Assembly (NCBI RefSeq): GCF_005048155.1
Contig: NZ_SUMB01000001.1
Span: 310,001-374,000, forward strand
Direction: 5' to 3'
Length of the DNA: 64,000 bases
Source of the DNA: Streptomyces piniterrae
GTDB lineage: Bacteria > Actinomycetota > Actinomycetes > Streptomycetales > Streptomycetaceae
Each line of letters begins with the position of its first letter. The stretch's first letter is position 1. Positions 26,812 through 34,391 of this stretch are shown in pieces. Position numbers and translations under genes: made by a program. Under the pieces are notes generated by a model. The model saw nothing but the letters and a program-made list of their open reading frames with translations, did not search any database and was not told where the DNA came from.

Positions 26812-28248
26812 ATGACGAACCAGGCCAGGCGCGATGCGGCAGTAGTGGTAGGGGCCGGCCCGAACGGCCTCGCGGCGGCGGTCACGCTGGCCCTGAGCGG
26901 GCTCGAGGTGACGGTCTTCGAGGCGGCCGGCGAGATCGGCGGCGGCGCCAGAAGCGGTGAACTGGGCGTACCGGGCGTGCTGTTCGACCACTGCTCGTCG
27001 ACCCATGTGATGGGTGCCGGCTCGCCGTTTCTGCGCACGCTCGACCTGGCGGCGTACGGGCTGGAATGGCTCTGGCCGGAGGTCGATCTGGCCCACCCGG
27101 TGGACTCGGGGGACGCCGGGGCGCTGTACCGGTCGGTCGAGCGGACGGCAGCGGAGCTCGGCGCCGACGGGCCCGCCTGGCGGCGGCTGTTCGGGCCGCT
27201 GGCCGCCGGTGCCCAGGCGCTGACCGAAGAGGTCATGCGGCCGATCGTGCATCTGCCCCGGCACCCGCTGCGGCTCGCCCGCTTCGGCCTGCACGCCCTG
27301 CAACCCGCCACCCTCGTCGCACGCCGCTTCCGTACCGAGGCGGCGCGCGGCCTCTTCGGCGGGGTGGCGGCCCATCTGTACGGACCGCTGACGCAGCCGT
27401 TCGGCGCCTCCGTCGGACTCATGATCATCGCCGCCGGGCACCGGTACGGCTGGCCGGTGGCCAAGGGCGGGTCCCGCGCCATCACCGACGCGCTGGCGGC
27501 GCTGCTCATCGATTCCGGCGGCCGGATCGAGACCGGCGTACGGGTCCGCTCGCTGGACCAACTCCCGCCCGCGGCAACGGTGTTGCTGGACCTGGCGCCC
27601 GCCGCGGCCGCCGCCGTGATCGGCGACCGGCTGCCGCCCCGGGTACGCCGGGCCTACACCCGCTACCGGCACGCCCCCGGGGCGTTCAAGCTCGATCTGG
27701 CCGTCGAGGGCGGGGTGCCGTGGCGCGCCGAGTCCTGCCGGCGGGCCGGGACCGTGCACCTCGGCGGCGACTTCGCACAGATCGCTTACGCGGAGCGGGA
27801 GGCGTACCAGGGCCGGATGCCCGAGTGGCCGTTCGTCCTCGTCTCCCAGCAGTACCTCGCCGATCCGGCCCGCTCGGCCGGCGACGTCCACCCCGTCTCC
27901 GCGTACGCGCATGTGCCGCACGGCTACGACGGCGACGCCACCGAAGCGATCCTCGCGCAGTTCGAGCGCTTCGCACCGGGAACCCGTGACCGCATCGTCG
28001 CCGCCACCGCCACCTCGACCGCGGATCTCGAACGGGACAACGCCAACTTCGTCGGTGGCGACATCATCGGCGGCGCCAACACCCCGCTGCGGCTGACGAT
28101 GCGTCCACGGGTGGCCCTCGACCCCTACAGCACGGGCGTACCGGGCGTGTTCCTCTGCTCGGCGGCCACCCCACCGGGCGCCGGCGCCCATGGCATGAGC
28201 GGCCACAACGCGGCCAGGTCCGCGCTACGGGCGCTGGGGGCGGGGTGA
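26812..28248 (+). CDS. FAD-dependent oxidoreductase, phytoene-dehydrogenase-like
   Basis: A 478-residue flavoprotein. The N-terminal dinucleotide-binding motif VVVGAGPNGLAAAVTLALSG is followed by VFEAAGEIGGGARSG. The C-terminal CSAATPPGAGAHGMSGHNAA resembles the FAD-contact segment of carotenoid desaturase-type amine oxidoreductases. No carotenoid gene is nearby, so substrate and pathway are unknown. It starts 65 bp after the ALDH gene and may be read through from it. Confidence 0.85.
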   Translation: MTNQARRDAAVVVGAGPNGLAAAVTLALSGLEVTVFEAAGEIGGGARSGELGVPGVLFDHCSSTHVMGAGSPFLRTLDLAAYGLEWLWPEVDLAHPVDSGDAGALYRSVERTAAELGADGPAWRRLFGPLAAGAQALTEEVMRPIVHLPRHPLRLARFGLHALQPATLVARRFRTEAARGLFGGVAAHLYGPLTQPFGASVGLMIIAAGHRYGWPVAKGGSRAITDALAALLIDSGGRIETGVRVRSLDQLPPAATVLLDLAPAAAAAVIGDRLPPRVRRAYTRYRHAPGAFKLDLAVEGGVPWRAESCRRAGTVHLGGDFAQIAYAEREAYQGRMPEWPFVLVSQQYLADPARSAGDVHPVSAYAHVPHGYDGDATEAILAQFERFAPGTRDRIVAATATSTADLERDNANFVGGDIIGGANTPLRLTMRPRVALDPYSTGVPGVFLCSAATPPGAGAHGMSGHNAARSALRALGAG

Positions 28249-28315
28249 GCACCCCCTGGAAACTCAGTCCAGGGACCGGACCCGGGCTTCAAGGCCGGGC
28301 ATCGAGGCCGGGCAT

Positions 28316-28771
28316 TCAGTGGTGCGTGACGACACCCGACGCCATCCGGCCGCAGTTCGAGCCGGACACACTGACGCTGATGGTCTCGATGGTGCCGCCC
28401 CAGTCCACACACAGGCCCTTCGCCGCGAGATACACCGGACCGGCGTAGGAGGTGTATTCACCGCTGTCGAAAACCGGCTCGGAGCTGGCGTTGGTGGGGC
28501 CGAGATAGGTGTACATGTAGACCGGCTTGCCGGGACTGTTCCGCACCGTCACGACACAGTTCTTTCCGGTCTTCGCGCTGTACGTGAGATAGACGGTGCC
28601 CTTTCCGGCGACCGGCACGGAATTCACCACGCTGTAGCCGCTTCCGCAGGCTCCGTTGTACGTGGCGGTGGCGCCCGCAGGAGCGGCGGATGCGGTGGTG
28701 GCCGTTGCCATCGTGGCAATTCCGGCCACGGCTAAGACCGCGGAACCTGCGACGGCGTGTGCACGCTTCAT
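28316..28771 (-). CDS. sapA: Spore-associated protein A-like secreted protein, TTA-containing
   Basis: A 151-residue protein with a Sec signal (KRAHAVAGSAVLAVAG, Ala-rich cleavage region near residue 29). The mature domain (TYNGACGSGYSVVNSVPVAG, GTVYLTYSAKTGKNCVVTV, YAGPVYLAAKGLCVDWGG) resembles SapA. Four Cys could form two disulfides. SapA is found on Streptomyces spores. Codon 13 is TTA (minus strand, 28733-28735), so translation would depend on the bldA tRNA, in keeping with a late developmental role. Confidence 0.85.
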   Translation of the reverse strand: MKRAHAVAGSAVLAVAGIATMATATTASAAPAGATATYNGACGSGYSVVNSVPVAGKGTVYLTYSAKTGKNCVVTVRNSPGKPVYMYTYLGPTNASSEPVFDSGEYTSYAGPVYLAAKGLCVDWGGTIETISVSVSGSNCGRMASGVVTHH

Positions 28772-28907
28772 GGAATACCCCCGTCGGGTGGTATACGTCA
28801 GGTGGTCATTTCACAGCGTTGGACGCCGGGCGGACGGGGATGGTTGTAGCGCTTTTCCGCCGCTGACCTGTCGGAGAGGCCCTGGCGGATCCGGGGCAGC
28901 CGGTTCG

Positions 28908-28953
28908 CGAAACGGCCGGGATCCCGAAACGGCCGGGCGCGCGAAACGGCCGG
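28908..28953. repeat. 17-bp direct repeat, three copies
   Basis: CGAAACGGCCGG begins at 28908, 28925 and 28942, giving three units of 17 bp. The last unit forms the left arm of the lysozyme terminator hairpin. Confidence 0.65.
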
Positions 28954-28993
28954 CCCCCGACGCCGAGGAAGGCGCCTGGGGCCGGCCATTTCG
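28942..28993 (-). terminator. Terminator of the GH25 lysozyme gene
   Basis: CGAAACGGCCGGCCCC (28942-28957) pairs with GGGGCCGGCCATTTCG (28978-28993), 16 bp with one mismatch and a 20-nt loop, 25 bp past the lysozyme stop codon. Confidence 0.75.
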
Positions 28994-29018
28994 CTTGCGG
29001 GCAGCTGGGACCGGCGTA

Positions 29019-29876
29019 TCAGCCGTTCGCCAGAGCCTTGAGCCGGCTGTACGGGCCGTTGAAACGGTTGCGGTCACCGATCGGTTTGCCCGAGGAGGTG
29101 TGCTGCCAGATGGTCTGGAACCGCCAGCCGGCCGGCAGCGGCCCGATGGAGGTGCCATAGCGCGGGATCCACAGCGGATTCGTCCTGCCGAACCGGGTCG
29201 AGTTTCCGGTGCACGCCTTCCACCAATTGGTCGAGGTGTAGATGACCGCGTCCCGGCCGGTCCTCGCCCGGTACGCACGGAAGAAGTCGGCGATCCAATC
29301 GACCATCGCCAAAGGGCTCTTCCCGTAACAACTGGCGCCGTAGGGGTTGTACTCCATGTCGAGCGCGCCGGGCAGCGTTCTGCCGTCCCGGGACCAGGCG
29401 CCGCCATGGGCCGCGAAATACCTCGCCTGTGTGGCGCCGCTGGAGTGATCCGGCAGCGCGAAGTGGTACGCGCCACGGATCATTTGGGCGTTGTACGAGC
29501 CCCGGTACTGATGCGCGAAGTACGGGTTCTTGTAGTTGGTCCCCTCGGTGGCCTTCACGTACGCCCAGCGCACACCGCTCCGGTACAGCGCCGGCCAGGC
29601 GACGTGCTTGTTGTGGCTGGAGACATCGACGCCGGGCACGATCTTGGCGGTGCCCCGGGGCTCGGAGCCTTGGGGACGCTCGTCCCCCTCGTGGGCGGCG
29701 ATGGTCGACCCCATCCAGTCCCGCTCGGGGTGGGCGGGTCTCTTCCCCGCGTCCGACGACGCCCCAGCGGAACCGGGCAGCGCCAGGGGCAGCACACACA
29801 CGGAGAGGAGAGAGACGAGAGTTCCGGCCGCGATGGTGAGTGGGCGGCGGGCCGGACCGGATCTGCGCAAGGGCAT
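29019..29876 (-). CDS. Secreted GH25 lysozyme (N-acetylmuramidase)
   Basis: A 285-residue exported protein with a signal peptide (LTIAAGTLVSLLSVCVLPLA) and a GH25 catalytic domain like Streptomyces cellosyl. The acidic residues are present: Asp 84 in PGVDVSSHN, Glu 111 in AYVKATEGTNYKNPYF, and Asp 173/Glu 175 in LDMEYNPYG. It hydrolyses the MurNAc-GlcNAc bond of peptidoglycan, for cell-wall turnover or attack on other bacteria. GGAGG lies six bases before ATG 29876. It is followed by a strong terminator. Confidence 0.92.
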   Translation of the reverse strand: MPLRRSGPARRPLTIAAGTLVSLLSVCVLPLALPGSAGASSDAGKRPAHPERDWMGSTIAAHEGDERPQGSEPRGTAKIVPGVDVSSHNKHVAWPALYRSGVRWAYVKATEGTNYKNPYFAHQYRGSYNAQMIRGAYHFALPDHSSGATQARYFAAHGGAWSRDGRTLPGALDMEYNPYGASCYGKSPLAMVDWIADFFRAYRARTGRDAVIYTSTNWWKACTGNSTRFGRTNPLWIPRYGTSIGPLPAGWRFQTIWQHTSSGKPIGDRNRFNGPYSRLKALANG

Positions 29877-30194
29877 CGCAAGCCTCCGAGGGCCTTCGGT
29901 TGGGTCAGTGTCAGCAGATTTTGAGCAGATTCCTGCCGATAAGAAGATTTATACGCTGAACTGACCGCATACGTTCCCTCACAAGCCGTCAGCCCGCTGA
30001 CCGGTGGGGCCATCTCACCCGACTGGCCGTCAGGTGCGGGGACCCCCGCGGCCATGCGAAAGCGGGCCCCGGCCAATGCCGGGACCCGCTTCGGATGCGC
30101 AGCGGCGAACGCGCCATACCGCCGCTTCGCTTCTGCCTACGCCGACCCTGTCGGCCTATTCGTCTTGTCCGTCATGCCCACTGCCGCCTTCGGC
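29877..30194. other. Intergenic region between SLT copy 1 and the GH25 gene
   Basis: This 318-bp gap holds the presumed GH25 promoter (a low-GC patch near 29920-29965 with TATAAATC on the minus strand) and the hairpin listed at 30060-30091. No ORF or RNA gene was recognised. Confidence 0.5.
30060..30091 (-). terminator. Terminator downstream of SLT copy 1
   Basis: AAGCGGG then CCCGGC (30060-30073) pair with GCCGGG then CCCGCTT (30078-30091), 13 pairs with one internal mismatch and a four-base loop. Confidence 0.7.
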
Positions 30195-30854
30195 TCAGTA
30201 CGCGGAGTTGACGTTGTCGATGGAGCCGTAGCGGTCGGCCGCGTAGTTGGCGGCGGCGGTGATGTTGGCGACCGGGTCGTAGAGGTCGTGGGCGGTGCCG
30301 GCGACGTGGTAGGCGTCGAAGGTGGGCTGGATGACCTGGAGGAGGCCCTTGGAGGGGATGCCGTTGATGGCGTTGATGTCCCAGTCGTTGATGGCGTAGG
30401 GGTTGCCGCTGGACTCGCGCATGATGTTGCGGTGCAGGCCCTCGTAGCTGCCGGGGATGCCCTTGGCGTCCATGATGTCCAGGGCCTCGCGGATCCAGCC
30501 GTCGAGGTTGTTCGCGTAGTCCTTCGTGGTGACGGCCTTGCGCTCGGTCGAGCGGTTGGCGGCCTGCTGGGCGGTGTGACCCTGCTTGGCGACGGCCGTG
30601 ACCTTGATGCGGTCGGCGACGGACTTGACGGTCTTGGCGTCGTCGGCCTTGGCCTTCACGGCGGGCAGGCCGTTCGCGCTGACCGGCTTCACCACTATCG
30701 ACGCGTGCGTCGGGGCCGCCTGAGCCGAACCGGGGGCCGCGGTGACGGACAGCGCCGTAGTGGCGCCGGCGGCGACGAGGACGGCGGTGGCGACCTTGTG
30801 GGTGCGGGTGATGCGGGCGATACGGGCAGCGCGGGGCAGGGTGAAGCTGGGCAT
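30195..30854 (-). CDS. Secreted SLT-domain lytic transglycosylase-like protein, copy 1
   Basis: A 219-residue exported protein. The signal is THKVATAVLVAAGATTALSV with an Ala-rich cleavage region near residue 47. A linker follows, then a C-terminal SLT-type domain: LDGWIREALDIMDAKGIPG, IMRESSGNPYAINDWD with probable catalytic Glu 147, and PSKGLLQVIQPTFDAYHVAG. Such proteins cleave the peptidoglycan glycan strand, as in the muralytic enzymes of spore germination and growth. The last 110 residues are almost identical to copy 2 at 31945. Promoter and leader are shared too. Confidence 0.88.
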   Translation of the reverse strand: MPSFTLPRAARIARITRTHKVATAVLVAAGATTALSVTAAPGSAQAAPTHASIVVKPVSANGLPAVKAKADDAKTVKSVADRIKVTAVAKQGHTAQQAANRSTERKAVTTKDYANNLDGWIREALDIMDAKGIPGSYEGLHRNIMRESSGNPYAINDWDINAINGIPSKGLLQVIQPTFDAYHVAGTAHDLYDPVANITAAANYAADRYGSIDNVNSAY

Positions 30855-31150
30855 GCGGGAGTGACCTCTTCCAGGTGCTCGGGGCGGGGCAGCGGCCTTC
30901 GGTGGCGCGTCAGGACCGAGAGGGGATGGGCCGCGTTCGCCGTAGGGGCTGGAGTCGCTGGCTCGTTCTCGGTGCTGCCTGAACCATGTTTAGCGACCGC
31001 CCTGAAACGTGGCAATGGTGCTATGTACTACGCCTCATCGTGAGATGCAGGTAAATGTCCGAAACGAAGCGAGTTTCTCGCGGTATACGCCGGGAATGGC
31101 TCGACTAACCGCGCTCGTATGTGACGTGCGTCCCGTGCCCCGCATCACCT
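30855..31150 (-). promoter_or_regulatory. Promoter and conserved leader of SLT copy 1
   Basis: On the minus strand TTGCCA (31010-31015) and TAAACAT (30986-30992) are separated by 17 bp, a good housekeeping-type promoter. The predicted leader is about 125 nt. It contains GCACCGAGAACGAGCC, a later TCTCGGT that can pair with ACCGAGA, CGAAGGCC, and CCTGGAAGAGGTCACTC up to the ATG; all recur at copy 2. Upstream of the -35 element, conserved blocks extend to about 31150. The remaining gap up to 31581 holds a direct repeat (separate entry) and the promoter of the small secreted protein. Confidence 0.6.
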
Positions 31151-31327
31151 GGCAGCGGCCTCAAAGCCGCCTCCGGAGGCCCGTTGAAGTTGCCTGGCTC
31201 ACACCCGAATTACGCGGCACCGAGCCTCTACGGCACCCCGAAATGGGCCCGGCGGAACGCCGATAGCCACTGAGGAGCCGCGAAATCTTTCCCCGGAAAG
31301 CCGCTATCAAGATCGGGAATCGCCTGG

Positions 31328-31371
31328 ATGTGGCGCAGCCCACTTCGGTCGAATGTGGCGCGGCCCACTTC
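31328..31371. repeat. 19-bp direct repeat upstream of small secreted protein
   Basis: ATGTGGCGCAGCCCACTTC (31328-31346) and ATGTGGCGCGGCCCACTTC (31353-31371) differ at one base and are 25 bp apart, about 210-255 bp before the ATG at 31582. It may be a regulator-binding pair. Confidence 0.6.
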
Positions 31372-31581
31372 ACGGGAATCGCGGAGTGCGGCAATTCCCG
31401 CCGCAGGGGCGGCGAATGGGGCCCGGCATGGCCCGCTCGGCCGTTCGTGAGCGCGGCGGCGGCGACACGACGGGGCCGGTCGTCCGTTCGCAGCAGCGTC
31501 GCGGCTTTCGGATGGCGACGCGCCCGACAAGGCCGGAAAGTGAGATCGCACCCGGCAATCACTCACCGTAAGGAAAAGCTC

Positions 31582-31794
31582 ATGCTCCGTCGTATGACCG
31601 TCATTCTCAGCGGACTCGTCGTCGCAGGTTTCCTCACCACAGGGGCCGCTGCCGCGGCCACGGCCGACATCTACGACCCGGAGGACCAGAGGGACCAGAA
31701 GGCCTCCGCCTCGGAAGCAAGGGAAGGGGAGCGCATCTACCCCGGCACCCTCGCCGACCTGCTCAACGGCGTGCTGGGCGGTCGCAGCTACTGA
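31582..31794 (+). CDS. Small secreted protein, function unknown
   Basis: A 70-residue protein with a clear Sec signal (MLRRMTVILSGLVVAGFLTTGAA-type, cleavage after the Ala run near residue 27). The mature part is about 43 residues, acidic at first (DIYDPEDQRDQKASAS) and ending LADLLNGVLGGRSY. The hydrophobic C-terminus recalls short surface or matrix peptides, but no family was recognised. AAGGAAA lies six bases before ATG 31582. A very strong terminator follows. It sits between the two SLT genes, on the opposite strand. Confidence 0.75.
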   Translation: MLRRMTVILSGLVVAGFLTTGAAAAATADIYDPEDQRDQKASASEAREGERIYPGTLADLLNGVLGGRSY

Positions 31795-31811
31795 CGCCCG
31801 CTCCGTCCACC

Positions 31812-31858
31812 AACGGCAATTGCCCTGCCCGCGCGATGCGGACAGGGCAATTGCCGTT
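31812..31858 (+). terminator. Perfect 16-bp hairpin terminator
   Basis: AACGGCAATTGCCCTG (31812-31827) pairs perfectly with CAGGGCAATTGCCGTT (31843-31858) over a 15-nt loop. It probably serves the small secreted gene and possibly also SLT copy 2 from the other strand. Confidence 0.85.
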
Positions 31859-31887
31859 CAGGCGTTCTCGACGCTCCGGATGTTCCG

Positions 31888-31909
31888 GCTCAGCTCAGCT
31901 CAGCTCAGC
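31888..31909. repeat. GCTCA microsatellite
   Basis: GCTCA is repeated four times in a row (31888-31907) followed by GC, 36 bp before the end of SLT copy 2. A slippage-prone tract outside coding sequence. Confidence 0.6.
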
Positions 31910-31944
31910 ACGGCACGGTGGCCGCCGGTTCGGTCGCCTTCGGC

Positions 31945-32667
31945 TCAGTACGCGGAGTTGACGTTGTCGATGGAGCCGTAGCGGTCGGCCGCGTAGTTGG
32001 CGGCGGCGGTGATGTTGGCGACCGGGTCGTAGAGGTCGTGGGCGGTGCCGGCGACGTGGTAGGCGTCGAAGGTGGGCTGGATGACCTGGAGGAGGCCCTT
32101 GGAGGGGATGCCGTTGATGGCGTTGATGTCCCAGTCGTTGATGGCGTAAGGGTCGCCGCTGGACTCGCGCATGATGTTGCGGTGCAGGCCCTCGTAGCTG
32201 CCCGGGATGCCCTTGGCGTCCATGATGTCCAGGGCCTCACGGATCCAGCCGTCGAGGTTGTTCGCGTAGCGCTTCGGGGCCGGCTTCGGCGCGGCCTTCT
32301 TCTTCGGGGCGGCCTTAGGCGCGGCCTTGGGCGCCGCGAGGGCCTTGCGCTCGGTGGAACGGTTCGCGGCCTGCTGGGCGGTGTGACCCTGCTCGGCGAC
32401 GGCGGTGACCTTGATGCGGTCGGCGACGGACGCGACGGCCTTGCTGCCGGTCTTGGCGTCGGCGGCCTTGGCCTGTACGGCGGCGGGCAGGCCGTTCGCG
32501 CTGACCGGCTTCACCACGGTCGGCACATGGCCGGCCGACGCCTCTGCATTGCTCGGTCCCGCGGACAGCGCAACGGCGGCCGCGCAGCTCGCGGTGGCCA
32601 CGAGTGCTGCGGACAGCTTGTGGGTGCGGGTGATGCGGGCAGTGCGGGGCATGGTGGAGCTAGGCAT
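31945..32667 (-). CDS. Secreted SLT-domain lytic transglycosylase-like protein, copy 2
   Basis: A 240-residue paralogue of the 30195 gene. The signal peptide is THKLSAALVATASCAAAVAL. It differs by an Ala/Pro/Lys-rich spacer (APKAAPKAAPKKKAAPKPAP) before the SLT domain, which could bind wall polymers. The C-terminal 110 residues, with MRESSGDPYAINDWD and KGLLQVIQPTFDAY, match copy 1 with one or two changes. At DNA level about five differences were counted over some 325 bp, far fewer than in the N-terminal half. ATG 32667 follows GAGG nine bases upstream. Confidence 0.88.
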   Translation of the reverse strand: MPSSTMPRTARITRTHKLSAALVATASCAAAVALSAGPSNAEASAGHVPTVVKPVSANGLPAAVQAKAADAKTGSKAVASVADRIKVTAVAEQGHTAQQAANRSTERKALAAPKAAPKAAPKKKAAPKPAPKRYANNLDGWIREALDIMDAKGIPGSYEGLHRNIMRESSGDPYAINDWDINAINGIPSKGLLQVIQPTFDAYHVAGTAHDLYDPVANITAAANYAADRYGSIDNVNSAY

Positions 32668-32970
32668 GCAGAGTGACCTCTTCCAGGTACTGGACGGCGG
32701 GGAGGTGGCCTTCGGCGGCGTGTGAGGACCGAGGGTCATGGCCGCGTCCGCCCTCTGGATGAGGTCGCCGGCTCGTTCTCGGTGCTACCGGAAACATGGT
32801 TAGCGCCGGCCCTGGATATGGGCAACGATGCCCTGTACTACCCATCTTCGTGAGAAAGGGCGAGATCTACCGCGTAATAGCCGTTCTGCCCGTTCATTAC
32901 GGCGTGCGACCGAAATGGCATCGACTAAGTACCTTCGTACGTGATGTAGGTCCTGTGCCCGGCATCACCT
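32668..32970 (-). promoter_or_regulatory. Promoter and conserved leader of SLT copy 2
   Basis: On the minus strand TTGCCC (32820-32825), a 17-bp spacer and TAACCAT (32796-32802) match the copy 1 promoter position for position. The leader repeats GCACCGAGAACGAGCC, a later CTCGGT that can pair with ACCGAG, and CCTGGAAGAGGTCACTC. An upstream block around 32915-32970 (GTGAT and ATCAC arms 18 bp apart) is conserved too. The rest of the 520-bp gap to 33187 holds the terminator at 33124-33155 and no gene. Confidence 0.6.
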
Positions 32971-33123
32971 GAGACCGCCCTCAAAGGCTCGCTCCGCGCC
33001 CCGTGAAGTTGCCTGCGCCACACCGCGAAAATGGCATTTCCCCGCCCATTCAGCCGCAGACCGCACTACGAATAGCGGGCGCCGAAAAGGACGAATGAGC
33101 CGCCATCCCGGGGCGCCATATAA

Positions 33124-33155
33124 CTGCGCCCCCTACGGGCATGTAGGGGGCGCAG
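33124..33155 (-). terminator. Perfect 13-bp hairpin after the SRPBCC gene
   Basis: CTGCGCCCCCTAC (33124-33136) pairs perfectly with GTAGGGGGCGCAG (33143-33155) over a six-base loop, just past the stop of the minus-strand SRPBCC gene. Confidence 0.85.
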
Positions 33156-33187
33156 AGATCATCCGCCGTACTCGGCCTCGGCTGCCG

Positions 33188-34036
33188 TCAGCTCTCCAGC
33201 AGTCGCGCCGCCAGATGCTCGATACGGGAGTGCCATGCGGCCAGGGCGGACTCCGCGTCGAAGTCCCGCGGGCCGGTCTGCGTGAGCACGAGGCGCGCGC
33301 CGTGACCGGTGCCACGGCCCAGCTCCCAGCGGACCGTTCCTTCCGGATGCCAGCGGTAGGCGAGCACCGTCGGTGCCCGCACTTCGGTGACGGGCCCGTT
33401 CGGGATCTTCTCCGCGGCGAAGCCGGCCGGGACGGGGGAGCCAGGACGCGGTTCGTCTCCCCTGGTCAGCTCGGCCCAGACGGCTTCCGCCGGCCGTACC
33501 AGCTGCCGCTCGAAGCGGATCAGCGGACCGTCCGAGGTCTCTTCGACGGCACCCTGACCGAGGTCGAACTGCTCCAGGTACGCCTCGTGCAGCTCGCCCG
33601 TATCGGGAGTGACGGCCGTCGGCTCGCCGTCGAGCAGCTGTGCCAGCGCGGTGATGCACAGATGCCACCCGGAGGCGAAGCTGGCGCCGCCGAAGCGGTC
33701 GCCGAAGGTGTGCACAAAGGTCAGCAGCGAGCCGTCCCCGTCGGGGGTGATTTCCCAGCTCAGATGGTCCTCGCCCCAGGTGAACGCGAACAGCCGGGGC
33801 TCGTCGGCGGCGGTGACCGTGCCGGTCATCGGGGCGCCGGCGGCACCCGGCATGGAGAAGGTCATCGCCCCTCCCGGTACGAGTTCCACGGTGACCTCGG
33901 ACGGGAACCACCGTCCGATCTGGGCCGGATCGGTGATCGCGGACCAGACCTTGTGGGGCGGATGGGCGAGCCGGCGCTCCATGCGCAGCGCGGTCCGGCC
34001 ATCGGCCGTGATGAGGGTGTCGGAGTGCGGGTTCAT
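33188..34036 (-). CDS. SRPBCC/AHSA1-type protein with two domains
   Basis: A 282-residue protein made of two START-like AHSA1 units: ERRLAHPPHKVWSAITDPAQIGRWFP at the start and RFERQLVRPAEAVWAELTRGDE from about residue 170. Single-domain relatives of about 150 residues are usual beside ArsR genes, so this is a duplicated version. The fold binds hydrophobic ligands. ATG 34036 overlaps the ArsR stop (ATGA), so the two are translated together. Ligand unknown. Confidence 0.85.
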   Translation of the reverse strand: MNPHSDTLITADGRTALRMERRLAHPPHKVWSAITDPAQIGRWFPSEVTVELVPGGAMTFSMPGAAGAPMTGTVTAADEPRLFAFTWGEDHLSWEITPDGDGSLLTFVHTFGDRFGGASFASGWHLCITALAQLLDGEPTAVTPDTGELHEAYLEQFDLGQGAVEETSDGPLIRFERQLVRPAEAVWAELTRGDEPRPGSPVPAGFAAEKIPNGPVTEVRAPTVLAYRWHPEGTVRWELGRGTGHGARLVLTQTGPRDFDAESALAAWHSRIEHLAARLLES

Positions 34037-34350
34037 CGGGGTTCGTCCTCCATGGCGTCGAGGTGCCGTTCGAGGGCGTCGAGACTCCCGGCCCACAGAT
34101 GCCGGTAGTGCGCGAGCCAGGCGTCCAGCTCCGCCAGGGGCTCGGGCCGCAGCTCGTACCAGCGGCGCTGTGCGTCCTGCCGGACCCGGACGAGCCCGGC
34201 CTCGCGCAGCACCCGCAGATGCTTGGAGGTGCCGGGCTGGCTGAGCCCGAGGTGCTCGGTGAGTTCACCGACCAGATGCGGGCGCTCCAGCAGCAGGTCG
34301 AGGATCTTGCGCCGGCTCGGTTCCGCGAGTACGTCGAACGGTATGGGCAT
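34033..34350 (-). CDS. ArsR-family regulator paired with SRPBCC protein
   Basis: A 105-residue winged-helix protein: FDVLAEPSRRKILDLLLERP, then the recognition helix LGLSQPGTSKHLRVLREAGL, then the wing VRVRQDAQRRWYEL. There is no metal-binding Cys motif, as expected for the subgroup paired with AHSA1 proteins. A perfect palindrome at 34369-34382 lies 19 bp before its start, so it probably represses its own two-gene operon. Confidence 0.92.
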   Translation of the reverse strand: MPIPFDVLAEPSRRKILDLLLERPHLVGELTEHLGLSQPGTSKHLRVLREAGLVRVRQDAQRRWYELRPEPLAELDAWLAHYRHLWAGSLDALERHLDAMEDEPR

Positions 34351-34368
34351 GACTCCAGCATCCCTCGA

Positions 34369-34382
34369 CGGTTATATAACCG
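34369..34382. promoter_or_regulatory. Perfect palindrome, candidate ArsR operator
   Basis: CGGTTATATAACCG is a 14-bp perfect palindrome in very GC-rich surroundings, directly upstream of the ArsR ATG. Its TATA centre could overlap the -10 element. Confidence 0.75.
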
Positions 34383-34391
34383 CAAGGGAAT

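Noticed and set aside
30855..31030. ydaO (c-di-AMP) riboswitch upstream of the SLT genes
   Set aside because: I looked for it because it is known upstream of similar genes, but the leader does not match the consensus I recall. It is reported as an unknown conserved leader.
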